Shown: one piece after another, positions 15,589 through 24,140 of the stretch
Numbering within the stretch: position 1 is the first letter of the stretch
Layout of the letters: each line of letters begins with the position of its first letter
Assembly: GCA_947467375.1 (NCBI GenBank)
Contig: CANIHL010000009.1
Span: 1-41,084 of the forward strand
Origin: Acidimicrobiaceae bacterium
GTDB taxonomy: Bacteria > Actinomycetota > Acidimicrobiia > Acidimicrobiales > Ilumatobacteraceae
Length of the DNA stretch: 41,084 nt
Reading direction: 5' to 3'
The notes under the pieces: model-generated
The model's database searches: none
What the model was told of the DNA's origin: nothing
The model's input: only the letters and a program-made list of their open reading frames with translations
Translations under genes and position numbers: made by a program

Positions 15589-16080
15589 ATGGCGTTAGCG
15601 ATCAACACAGAACGGGTGCCGCAACGGCGACTACGTGGTGAACAATCGATACCCCCTGAACGCCATCTCACAGTCATCCCTGGTACGTCAAAGCGAACCA
15701 TTTTGTTCTTCAGCACCATGGTGCTTGGGCTATTCGTTGTGGTGTCGTCAGTGATTGGTCTGCAGGCGTACATCGCAGGACAACAATTGAAGTTGGATCA
15801 TCTGACGAGTGAAATATCACTGTCACGTCAGTATCACGATGAATTGCGTCAGCAGCGTGCTGCATTGTTGGCTCCTGAGTATCTTCGCGAACAGGCAATG
15901 GCCATGATGATGACACCAGGTCTTGGTTCGAAGTTCGTAGAAATACCACAAGATGTGGTTGCATCAGTCGTGATCTCGACTGGGAAGATGAACCCGGCGT
16001 TTGCGGATCCATCGAACATCGCATCATTGAATCCACTCGCCAATTTGGGCGTAGCGCAAAATGAGGTGACGCAGCCATGA
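15589..16080 (+). CDS. ftsL: Cell division protein FtsL
   Basis: A 163-residue bitopic membrane protein with a basic cytoplasmic N-terminus (1-36), one transmembrane helix (about 37-61) and an extracellular heptad-rich segment (about 65-100) suited to coiled-coil pairing with an FtsB/DivIC partner. FtsL helps activate the FtsW-FtsI synthase. Sequence identity in this family is low, so the call rests on size, topology and position between rsmH and ftsI. The start lies 1 base after the rsmH stop and the TGA overlaps the ftsI ATG (ATGA). The C-terminal tail of about 60 residues is longer than in many homologues. Confidence 0.88.
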   Translation: MALAINTERVPQRRLRGEQSIPPERHLTVIPGTSKRTILFFSTMVLGLFVVVSSVIGLQAYIAGQQLKLDHLTSEISLSRQYHDELRQQRAALLAPEYLREQAMAMMMTPGLGSKFVEIPQDVVASVVISTGKMNPAFADPSNIASLNPLANLGVAQNEVTQP

Positions 16081-17948
16081 GTATCGCTGCTGGGTCCCGC
16101 GGACGTCGTCACGAGCCACAACGCGCTGGCGACATGGCTCGTGCGGCTGCACGGCAAACCGTACGAACGCTGACAGAAGACCTCAAGCCAGGAAAAATCT
16201 CGCATCGCTTGGCGTATGTGCGAATTGCTGTGTCGCTGATGTTGTGTGCGATGTTGTTGCGCACGGGCTACTTGCAAACGATTGGGTCGGGTCAATATCG
16301 CGATGCGAGTGTTTCCCAGCGCACACGGGTGAACACGGTGTATGCCGAACGTGGGTCCATTCTTGATCGCAATGGTCTTGAACTTGCAATACCAGTTCCG
16401 CTGCGCACGGTGTATGCAGACCCGCGTGAAGTTGTAGACGCAGTTGGAACAGCTCACGCAGTTGCCGCGTTGTTGGGGATGACTCCTGAAGCAGAAGTTG
16501 CACTTGCGGAAAAGTTGCAAGATAAGACGAAGAGTTTCACCTACATTGCACGTCAGGCTTCACAAGAAGTTGCTGACTCGCTCATCGCGCTGCAACTGCC
16601 GGGCGTGTCGGCGTACAACGAATCTGGTCGCGAACTGACAAGTGACGGGTTGCGCGCTTTGGTCGGTCGCACCGACCCAGACGGACTCGGAACTTCTGGA
16701 CTTGAAAAGCAATTCGATATTTTGCTCGCTGGTGTGAACGGACGACAAGTGCGCGAGGTGAGTGCAAAGGGCCAGTCCATTCCGGCCACGCAAGACAACA
16801 GCGTTGCGGCAATTGCTGGAAAAACCTTGGTGACCACCATTGATCGCAATATTCAGTTCCAGGTTGATGGCATTTTGGCTCAGCAGGTAGCGCGCCTCCA
16901 GGCGCGAAGCGGAACTGCGATCGTGATGGATTCTGCAACGGGCGAAATTTTCGCAATGTCAACACTGCGCTTAAACGAAGACGGCACATATTCAGCCGAT
17001 TCGGGAAACATCGCTGCCGTTGAAGCAAACGAACCTGGCTCGGTAGCAAAGGTATTCAGCATTGCTGCTGCAATCAACGAAGGCAAGGTTGACCCAACGA
17101 CGGTGTTCAATGTTCCACCAACGTTTATTGCAAACAAGGGAACGAAATGGCAGCAGCCAATCAACGACGCTTATCCACACGGATTAGAAGACATGTCCGT
17201 TCGAAAAATCATTGTTGATTCATCAAACGTGGGAACGCTGATGATCGGACAAACTATTGGTTCGGATACGTTGCACGATTATTTGAAGTCGTTTGGATTT
17301 GGCGCAAAGTCAGCAATTGATTTCCCTGGAGAAACAAAGGGAATCCTGCAATCTGCAGACAAGTGGGCGGGTGCCAAGAAATTCACTACGTCGTATGGTT
17401 ACGGTTATTCGGCAACAGCCTTGCAATTGATTGCAGGAGTAAACGTGGTCGCAAACAATGGTAATTATGTCGCACCTCGATTGGTGACGGCAACAGTGAC
17501 GAAGGACGGCCTGAATGAGCCGATTGCTGCAACTGAACAGCACGCTGTCATCACTCCAGAAACCGCTGCGACGATGCGCTCGCTAATGACCGATGTTGTG
17601 TGCTTCGGAACTGCAACTCTTGGAAAAGTGCCGGGCATGACAGTCGCTGGTAAGACCGGAACCGCTTACAAGCGTCAAGACAACGGAACATATGTTGCAG
17701 ACGATGGTTCACGCTCGTACTTCGCAAGTTTCATCGGATTCATTCCTGCACAGCAACCACGATTCACCGTGTTGGTGTCGATTGACGAACCAAATGCAGA
17801 CTCGATGGATCGCTTCGGTGGAACTGCAGCCGCTCCAGTATTCGCAAACATCGCACAAGTGCTCATTAGCGAACTCGATATTCGTCCAACTGCAGCCGAT
17901 CTCGGTTGTCCAAAAGAGCGTCCAGCAGAGCTCGGACCAAAGCACTAG
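16077..17948 (+). CDS. ftsI: Peptidoglycan D,D-transpeptidase FtsI (PBP3)
   Basis: A 623-residue class B penicillin-binding protein that crosslinks septal peptidoglycan. It has a transmembrane segment (about 47-68), the pedestal domain starting at RGSILDRNG, and a transpeptidase domain with Ser322-Val-Ala-Lys325 (SxxK), Ser382-Ser-Asn384 (SxN) and Lys526-Thr-Gly (KTGT). All catalytic motifs are intact. The segment around the active serine is EPGSVAK where EPGSTFK is more common. There are no PASTA domains at the C-terminus. It starts within the ftsL stop and is followed after 2 bases by murE. Confidence 0.97.
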   Translation: MSIAAGSRGRRHEPQRAGDMARAAARQTVRTLTEDLKPGKISHRLAYVRIAVSLMLCAMLLRTGYLQTIGSGQYRDASVSQRTRVNTVYAERGSILDRNGLELAIPVPLRTVYADPREVVDAVGTAHAVAALLGMTPEAEVALAEKLQDKTKSFTYIARQASQEVADSLIALQLPGVSAYNESGRELTSDGLRALVGRTDPDGLGTSGLEKQFDILLAGVNGRQVREVSAKGQSIPATQDNSVAAIAGKTLVTTIDRNIQFQVDGILAQQVARLQARSGTAIVMDSATGEIFAMSTLRLNEDGTYSADSGNIAAVEANEPGSVAKVFSIAAAINEGKVDPTTVFNVPPTFIANKGTKWQQPINDAYPHGLEDMSVRKIIVDSSNVGTLMIGQTIGSDTLHDYLKSFGFGAKSAIDFPGETKGILQSADKWAGAKKFTTSYGYGYSATALQLIAGVNVVANNGNYVAPRLVTATVTKDGLNEPIAATEQHAVITPETAATMRSLMTDVVCFGTATLGKVPGMTVAGKTGTAYKRQDNGTYVADDGSRSYFASFIGFIPAQQPRFTVLVSIDEPNADSMDRFGGTAAAPVFANIAQVLISELDIRPTAADLGCPKERPAELGPKH

Positions 17949-17950
17949 CC

Positions 17951-19402
17951 ATGGGCGCATCGCCGGCCGCGACCGGCCAGATGACATTGCATCATCTGGT
18001 GAACTCCGCACAACTCGGCGAGCACGGATTATTGGTTGAACTGGTTGGCGGCGATGTTGTCATTGCCGATGTCACGCATGACTCGCGACAGGTTCGTGCC
18101 GGTGCATTGTTCTGCTGTGTCGATGGCATGCAGGTGAATGGTCATGAATTTGCACAACAGGCCGTAGATGCCGGTGCATCAGCACTGCTTGTGGATCACG
18201 CATTGTCAATTGACGTTCCGCAAGTGGTGGTAACCGATGTGCGTCATGCAATGGGTCATGTGGCTGCTGCGCTGTATAACTTTCCGAGCTCAAGAATGCA
18301 TGTGGTCGGCGTAACCGGAACGAATGGGAAGACGACGACGGCACATCTGCTTGCAGAGATTTTGCGAGCACATGGATGGAAAACCGAAGTCATAGGAACC
18401 CTGACAGGTGCTCGAACCACTCCAGAATCAACTGACTTGCAACGAAAGCTGAGTGAGTGTGAGCGCAATGGTGTGCAAGCAGTAGTTATGGAAGTGACAT
18501 CCCATGCATTAGAGCTGCAACGCGTAGCGGGAACGACTTTTCAAGTGGCCGTGTTTACGAATCTGTCTCAAGACCATTTGGATTTTCATCACACCATGGA
18601 AAGGTATTTCGCAGCCAAGGCAAAATTGTTTGCGAAAGAATATTCGGCATGCGGTGTAGTCAATCGTGACGATGTGCATGGCCAACTTCTACTCGACACG
18701 ATGACTATTGATTCAATGTCGTTTGGAATGAGCGACGTTGCTCATGTGCAGATGGATGCTCGTCATATTGAATACGAAATTGACGGCGTTCATATGCGCG
18801 CGCAGTTGGGCGGGCAGTTCAACGTGATGAATTCGCTCGCCGCGGTATCTGCAGCCCGTGCACTTGGCGTTTCACTGGCAGAGATTGCTGATGGACTTGG
18901 ACGTGCTACCGCTGTACCTGGCCGATTTGAATCGATTGATGCGGGGCAATCCTTCGATGTGATTGTGGATTACGCGCACACACCAGATGCGTTAGAACGA
19001 GTGCTCGATTCGTCTCGCTCATTGATGAGTGAAAATGGAAAGTTGATTGTGGTTTTCGGTTGCGGTGGTGACCGTGACACTGAAAAGCGTCAGCCGATGG
19101 GTGAAATCGCAGGCACAAAGGCAGATGTTGTAGTGATTACTTCTGACAACCCTCGATCTGAGTCTGGGGCTGAGATTGCTGCACAGATCAATGCTGGAGT
19201 AAGAGCAGCAGATTCGCATAAAGTGCTGAGCACTGAATTAGATCGTCGTGCCGCTATTGGCAAGGCGTTTTCCATTGCACGCCCCGGAGATGTTGTTGTG
19301 ATTGCAGGAAAGGGTCACGAAAACACTCAAACCATTGGAACTGAAATTTTTCCGTTTAGCGACGCACAAGTCGCTCGTGAACTTCTAGGAGCTCAATCAT
19401 GA
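17951..19402 (+). CDS. murE: UDP-MurNAc-tripeptide synthetase MurE, meso-diaminopimelate type
   Basis: A 483-residue Mur ligase that adds the third stem-peptide residue to UDP-MurNAc-L-Ala-D-Glu with ATP. The ATP-binding GVTGTNGKTTT begins at residue 120 with Lys127 in the P-loop. The DNPR motif at 399-402 is the known mark of meso-diaminopimelate specificity, so the wall is of the DAP type. The ATG at 17951 follows the ftsI stop by 2 bases; an in-frame ATG at 17981 is a possible alternative. Its stop overlaps the mraY ATG directly: murF, which normally lies between these genes, is absent, and there is no murF-like domain fused to this protein. Confidence 0.96.
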   Translation: MGASPAATGQMTLHHLVNSAQLGEHGLLVELVGGDVVIADVTHDSRQVRAGALFCCVDGMQVNGHEFAQQAVDAGASALLVDHALSIDVPQVVVTDVRHAMGHVAAALYNFPSSRMHVVGVTGTNGKTTTAHLLAEILRAHGWKTEVIGTLTGARTTPESTDLQRKLSECERNGVQAVVMEVTSHALELQRVAGTTFQVAVFTNLSQDHLDFHHTMERYFAAKAKLFAKEYSACGVVNRDDVHGQLLLDTMTIDSMSFGMSDVAHVQMDARHIEYEIDGVHMRAQLGGQFNVMNSLAAVSAARALGVSLAEIADGLGRATAVPGRFESIDAGQSFDVIVDYAHTPDALERVLDSSRSLMSENGKLIVVFGCGGDRDTEKRQPMGEIAGTKADVVVITSDNPRSESGAEIAAQINAGVRAADSHKVLSTELDRRAAIGKAFSIARPGDVVVIAGKGHENTQTIGTEIFPFSDAQVARELLGAQS

Positions 19403-20445
19403 TTGCTGTATTAATCGCTGGTGCCGTAGGAATGTTGGTATCACTAGCTGGCACGCGCGCGCTCATTTCATTTTTTCAGCGCTTGGGGAAAGGCCAACCA
19501 ATTCTTGGTGCAGAAGACCACGGTCCTGCACATCAAATGGCCAAACAGGGAACACCGACGATGGGTGGAATTGCCATTCTGCTAGCCGGTTTCTTGGGCT
19601 GGCTGGTTGCTCACTTGCGAGATGGACTTCCGTTTTCAGACCAAGCGGCAATTATTTGGCTTTCGGTATTCGTGTTGGCAACGATCGGATTCCTTGACGA
19701 CTTTCTCAAAGTTCAACGTCAGCACAATCGTGGAATTTTCTGGAAGAAAAAGGGTTGGATCACGTTCGGAATCACCGCGGTACTGATGTTCATCTTGGCG
19801 TCAACCACTGGCGTCGCTCAAACCATTTCGTTCACTCGCGCAATGAGTCCAGGCTGGCATTTGTCTGGTCCGTTATTTATTGCCTGGACAGCCATCATGG
19901 TGTGGAGCACGACGAATGCAGTCAATGTCACGGACGGTTTAGATGGACTAGCTGCTGGCTCGGCACTCTTTGGTTTCTTGGCCTTCACCATCATTGCGTA
20001 TTGGGCTTTTCGTAACCCGCGTATCTACGACATGGTGAACCCGCTCGATCTAGCAGTGCTCTCGGCAGCTCTTGCTGGGGCATGCGGTGGGTTCCTGTGG
20101 TGGAACGCGGCACCTGCCCGAATATTTATGGGCGATGTCGGTGCACTTGGGTTGGGTGCAGCACTTGGAACATTGGCAGTTACCACGAATACACATTTGA
20201 TGTTGCCAATTATCTGTGGCATCAACGTGTTTGAAGCCGGTTCGGTTGCCGTGCAAATGGGCGTGTTTAAAGCTTCGGGCAGGAAGAAGCGGTTGCTCAA
20301 GATGTCGCCAATTCACCACCACTTCGAATTGAGTGGCTGGCCAGAAACCACCGTCATCATTCGATTCTGGATCATCTCAGGAATTTGTGTTGCAACAGCT
20401 GTTGCAATCTTTATCGCCGACTTCACCAATCAAGTGTCACGATGA
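19399..20445 (+). CDS. mraY: Phospho-N-acetylmuramoyl-pentapeptide-transferase MraY
   Basis: A 348-residue polytopic membrane enzyme (about ten transmembrane helices) that transfers phospho-MurNAc-pentapeptide to undecaprenyl phosphate, making lipid I. The cytoplasmic acidic motifs are present: GFLDDFLKV, NAVNVTDGLDGLA and FMGDVGALGLG, along with the late PIHHHFE motif. The gene overlaps both neighbours by ATGA junctions (murE upstream, murD downstream), so translation is tightly coupled. Its natural substrate needs MurF, whose gene is not in this window. Confidence 0.97.
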   Translation: MIAVLIAGAVGMLVSLAGTRALISFFQRLGKGQPILGAEDHGPAHQMAKQGTPTMGGIAILLAGFLGWLVAHLRDGLPFSDQAAIIWLSVFVLATIGFLDDFLKVQRQHNRGIFWKKKGWITFGITAVLMFILASTTGVAQTISFTRAMSPGWHLSGPLFIAWTAIMVWSTTNAVNVTDGLDGLAAGSALFGFLAFTIIAYWAFRNPRIYDMVNPLDLAVLSAALAGACGGFLWWNAAPARIFMGDVGALGLGAALGTLAVTTNTHLMLPIICGINVFEAGSVAVQMGVFKASGRKKRLLKMSPIHHHFELSGWPETTVIIRFWIISGICVATAVAIFIADFTNQVSR

Positions 20446-21791
20446 CCCAAGGCTCCCCATCAACCTTCGTATTTGGGTTGGCTGTAGCGGGGCGTGCGGT
20501 TGCTACGTCGCTGCGTGAGCGTGGCGCTGAAGTCGTAGTTGGTGATGACAAGTTGACCGATGAACACAGATCATTCGCTCAGTCAATTGGTGCGCGCGTA
20601 GTGGACATTGCTCGCGATGGGGAATTGCAGCGCGTGATGAGTTCGGTGAGTGTGCTTTCTCCTGCGCCAGGTGTTGCTGAAAACCACGGAGTCATTCGTA
20701 GCGCGCGTGAAAATGGAGTTTCCATTCAGTCAGAAATTGAAATTGCCTATCGCATGGAACTGCTTCGTAGTGATGGTCCGCGACCGATGGTGGCAATTAC
20801 CGGAACTGACGGCAAGACCACAACGACGTTGATGGCCAATGCGATGCTGCGTTCGGCAGGATTGCGTTCTGAGGCAGTGGGCAACACCGAAGTGCCACTC
20901 ATTGAGTCGCTTGCTACCGAAGCGCAGGCCTTTGCAATTGAGTGTTCAAGTTTTCGTCTCGAGCACACCGAGCTATTTCGAGCCCAAGCTTCAGCTTGGT
21001 TGAACATTGCACCAGATCACTTGGACTGGCACAGCAGTTATCAAAAATATTTTGATGCCAAAGCAAAGATGTGGGCGAATTGCCTACCAACCGATGTTGT
21101 AGTTGCTCCCATTGAAGATGTAAACATTTGTGCAGTGGCTCGTGCGAGTGCGGCTCGCGTGGTCACGTTTGGTGCTGCCGATGGCGACTATCGCGTTGTC
21201 GGAAACGAATTGTGCGGACCGTCCGGCCCAATCATGAACGTTTCGCGCATGAAGCGTTCATTGCCACACGATGTGACCAATGCGCTCGCAGCAGCAGCGG
21301 TGTGTATTGAGGGTGGACTAGCGAGCGCACAGCACGTAGCGAATGCGTTGGAGCATTTTGAAAATGCACCGCATCGCATTCAGTTTGTCGCCGAGATTGG
21401 TGGTGTGCGCTGGTTTAACGATTCGAAGGCAACGAGTCCACATGCGGCGAGTGTGGCGATGCGCGCATTCGACAGCATTGTGCTCATTGCTGGAGGAAAG
21501 AACAAAGGGCTTGATCTTTCGCAGATGGCAAGTGAACCGCATCGGATGAGGGCTGTTGTTGCCATTGGCGCATCTGCAGACGACATTGCGCGAGCCTTTA
21601 GCGGTGTTTGCACCGTAGTGAAAGCCGAGAACATGAACTCTGCTGTTGTGCAAGCGAACGAGCTATCGCGTAATGGCGATGTCGTTGTCCTGTCGCCGGG
21701 ATGCACCAGTTACGACTGGTACTCAAACTACGGTGAACGTGGCGATGATTTCATGAAATGCGTTCGTGAACTATCAGGAAATACTCGCTAG
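20442..21791 (+). CDS. murD: UDP-N-acetylmuramoylalanine-D-glutamate ligase MurD
   Basis: A 449-residue Mur ligase that adds D-glutamate to UDP-MurNAc-L-alanine. The ATP-binding GTDGKTTT is at 121-128; the central region has NIAPDHLDWH and the C-terminal domain has WFNDSKATSPHA and AGGKNKG, typical of MurD. The ATG at 20442 overlaps the mraY stop (ATGA). Upstream in-frame ATGs would extend into mraY and are not needed. The gene ends with TAG whose last base begins the Shine-Dalgarno sequence of ftsW. Confidence 0.96.
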   Translation: MTQGSPSTFVFGLAVAGRAVATSLRERGAEVVVGDDKLTDEHRSFAQSIGARVVDIARDGELQRVMSSVSVLSPAPGVAENHGVIRSARENGVSIQSEIEIAYRMELLRSDGPRPMVAITGTDGKTTTTLMANAMLRSAGLRSEAVGNTEVPLIESLATEAQAFAIECSSFRLEHTELFRAQASAWLNIAPDHLDWHSSYQKYFDAKAKMWANCLPTDVVVAPIEDVNICAVARASAARVVTFGAADGDYRVVGNELCGPSGPIMNVSRMKRSLPHDVTNALAAAAVCIEGGLASAQHVANALEHFENAPHRIQFVAEIGGVRWFNDSKATSPHAASVAMRAFDSIVLIAGGKNKGLDLSQMASEPHRMRAVVAIGASADDIARAFSGVCTVVKAENMNSAVVQANELSRNGDVVVLSPGCTSYDWYSNYGERGDDFMKCVRELSGNTR

Positions 21792-21800
21792 GAGGGCACT

Positions 21801-22991
21801 GTGGCAACAAACGTTTCAACTTCGCTAACACCGGCTCAACGTCGCCGCGCTGTGCTCGACAAAAAAGGTGTCGGCACTACGCGTCGCTTAACTACCGCAG
21901 CTCCAAACAAAGTGTTCTGGGGAATTCTCGCCGTCACGTCGTTGCTTACGGTGTTCGGATTGATGATGGTGTTGTCGGCAACTTCTATTGAGGCTGTGAA
22001 CAGGGGAGGCTCGCCGTGGGCAATGTTCCAGAAGCAGTTCATGTGGGCGATATTTGGTTTGTTTGCAGGAATCACCACATATCGCATGCCGTATCACCAG
22101 TGGCACGGCATTGCTAAATACGCGCTGTGGGCTTCGTACGGGCTCATGGTGTTGCCTCTCGTTCCAGGATTGGGATTGGAAATTAACGGTGCGCGCGCGT
22201 GGGTGGCTCTAGGTCCAATTCGTTTTCAACCTTCCGAAGTGCTGAAGGTAACCATGTTGTTGTATTGCGCAAGCGTGTTGTCGCGTAGGCGTGCCGAAAT
22301 GGCAAATTGGGAGCGCACGTTGAAGCCGGTGATGTTCGCCTGGGCAATCACTGTGACGTTGTGCGTGCTGTTACAAAAAGATCTTGGCGCTGCAATTGTG
22401 TTTACGTGCATCGTGATGGCGACTCTATTCATTGCAGGTGCGCCAATTCGATGGATGGTGACGATGACCGGGTTGTTCAGCGTTGTGTCACTTGTGTTGA
22501 TTGCATCAAGTTCGCGATTGCAACACCGGTTTTTCTCATATTGGGACCTCGAAGCGAACAAAGGCCACTGGGCATACCAAGTGTGGCAATCCGTTTTAAG
22601 TATCGCTAATGGTGGAATTGCTGGAGTTGGCGTAGGCCAAGGAACTGGCAAGTGGGGTTACGTTCCACTAGCGCATAGCGATTTTATTTTTGCAATCATT
22701 GCCGAAGAGTTTGGACTCATTGGAACCGTTGGCGTCATCGGTGGTTTCATCGTGCTGTTGTCGCTTGGCATGCAAGCAGCCAAGGGTGCTCGCGACCATT
22801 ACGGAGCGCTTCTTGCCGGTGGAATCACAACATGGCTCTGTGTACAAGCACTCATCAATATCGGAGGCGTTATCGGCGCAATGCCAGTAACTGGACTCAC
22901 CTTGCCACTCATGTCTTACGGTGGATCTTCACTGTTTATGACGATGGCAGCTGTCGGTCTGTTGCTGAATGTTGCGCGTAATATGAAGTAG
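21801..22991 (+). CDS. ftsW: Septal peptidoglycan glycosyltransferase FtsW
   Basis: A 396-residue SEDS-family polymerase with about ten transmembrane helices that links lipid II disaccharides at the septum together with FtsI. Family landmarks are LVPGLGLEINGARAWV, FQPSEVLK, LLQKDLGAAIV, the catalytic-type aspartate in HSDFIFAIIAEEFG, and the final MSYGGSS segment. The N-terminal cytoplasmic part (about 1-34) is basic. The GTG start at 21801 has a strong Shine-Dalgarno sequence, GGAGGG at 21791-21796, four bases upstream, one of the few clear ones in the cluster. Confidence 0.96.
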   Translation: MATNVSTSLTPAQRRRAVLDKKGVGTTRRLTTAAPNKVFWGILAVTSLLTVFGLMMVLSATSIEAVNRGGSPWAMFQKQFMWAIFGLFAGITTYRMPYHQWHGIAKYALWASYGLMVLPLVPGLGLEINGARAWVALGPIRFQPSEVLKVTMLLYCASVLSRRRAEMANWERTLKPVMFAWAITVTLCVLLQKDLGAAIVFTCIVMATLFIAGAPIRWMVTMTGLFSVVSLVLIASSSRLQHRFFSYWDLEANKGHWAYQVWQSVLSIANGGIAGVGVGQGTGKWGYVPLAHSDFIFAIIAEEFGLIGTVGVIGGFIVLLSLGMQAAKGARDHYGALLAGGITTWLCVQALINIGGVIGAMPVTGLTLPLMSYGGSSLFMTMAAVGLLLNVARNMK

Positions 22992-22994
22992 GTC

Positions 22995-24140
22995 ATGGTC
23001 GCCCCCACTTCAACTACTTTTGCCGTAATTACTGGGGGCGGTACCAGCGGGCATGTAGTTCCCGCAATTGCTATCGCTGAGCTGCTCGTCGATGCTGGGC
23101 ACGACATGTCGACACTGCATTACGTGGGCTCAAACCGTGGGGCAGAGGTATCCATGATTCCTGCGATCGGATTGGCCCATACCTTCCTTTCGGTTGATGG
23201 ATTGCAGCGTGGGCTGTCAGTGTCCAAAGTAAAACGCAATGTGTTGATGGTGCCCACCATGTTGAGCGCGCTCGGTGCGGCAAAAGCGTTGCTGAAGCAA
23301 TTGCAACCACAGGTAGTCATTTCTGTTGGTGGGTACGCAAGCATTCCTACATGTCGCGCTGCTCGAAAACTGCGCATTCCTGTCGTCACGTGTTCGTATG
23401 ATCGCAGTCCAGGTCTTGCAACCTCGTTGCAGTCGCGGTATGCGGCTGTAACGGCAGTGGCGTATTCGCCGAGCAAATTGCGCAATGCAGTTGTCACAGG
23501 TGCTCCTGTGCGACGTAACTTGCGAACTGCCGATGTTCACGCGCTGAGAAATAGCGCTCGTGATTCGCTTGGAATTTCTGCAAGTGCACGCGTGGCTGTG
23601 GTGATGGGTGGTTCGCTTGGATCAGCCGTGCTCAACTCTGCGACCGAACATTTAGTGCAGAGCCTGCGCGGCACTGAACATACGTGTGTCATTCATATTG
23701 CTGGTGAGCGCTTTATGAATTCGGTGCAACTTCCGGTCACCCTGCATCACGGCAACGGGTCGTTGTCGTATTCGCGTATTGCTTATTCGAACGACATGAT
23801 CACGATGTACGCAGCTGCCGACGTGGTGGTGTGCAGGGCGGGTGCAAGCACCATTGCCGAGGTGTCAACCGTAGGAGTGTGTGCGGTGATCGTGCCATGG
23901 AAAGACGCAGCTGAAAATCACCAGTTAGTCAACGCAAAGTGGCTCACCGACCGCGGAGGCGCGGTATTGCTTGAAGAGGAAAATCTCAGTGCACACGAGT
24001 TTTCACAACTGGTGACCGAGTTGCTTCGCGATGACGACCGTAGAGCAGCAATAGCCAGTCGTGCCCGCGAAATGGGCGAGGTGCATCGTCAGAGTTCAAT
24101 GGCCAGTGTGATCGAACACGCAGCTCAGGCGCAACCGTGA
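22995..24140 (+). CDS. murG: UDP-N-acetylglucosamine-lipid I transferase MurG
   Basis: A 381-residue GT-B glycosyltransferase that adds GlcNAc to lipid I, giving lipid II, on the inner membrane face. The N-terminal GGGTSGHVVPAIAIA motif and the C-terminal UDP-GlcNAc-binding segment (CRAGASTIAEV, then PWKDAAENHQ) are intact, as is the SVGGYAS segment. The ATG at 22995 follows the ftsW stop by 3 bases. The stop TGA overlaps the murC start. Confidence 0.96.
   Translation: MVAPTSTTFAVITGGGTSGHVVPAIAIAELLVDAGHDMSTLHYVGSNRGAEVSMIPAIGLAHTFLSVDGLQRGLSVSKVKRNVLMVPTMLSALGAAKALLKQLQPQVVISVGGYASIPTCRAARKLRIPVVTCSYDRSPGLATSLQSRYAAVTAVAYSPSKLRNAVVTGAPVRRNLRTADVHALRNSARDSLGISASARVAVVMGGSLGSAVLNSATEHLVQSLRGTEHTCVIHIAGERFMNSVQLPVTLHHGNGSLSYSRIAYSNDMITMYAAADVVVCRAGASTIAEVSTVGVCAVIVPWKDAAENHQLVNAKWLTDRGGAVLLEEENLSAHEFSQLVTELLRDDDRRAAIASRAREMGEVHRQSSMASVIEHAAQAQP

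Noticed and set aside
17906-17950. Upstream start for murE inside ftsI
   Set aside because: The ATG at 17951 lies directly after the ftsI stop; an overlap of 40 bases in another frame would be out of pattern with the rest of the cluster.
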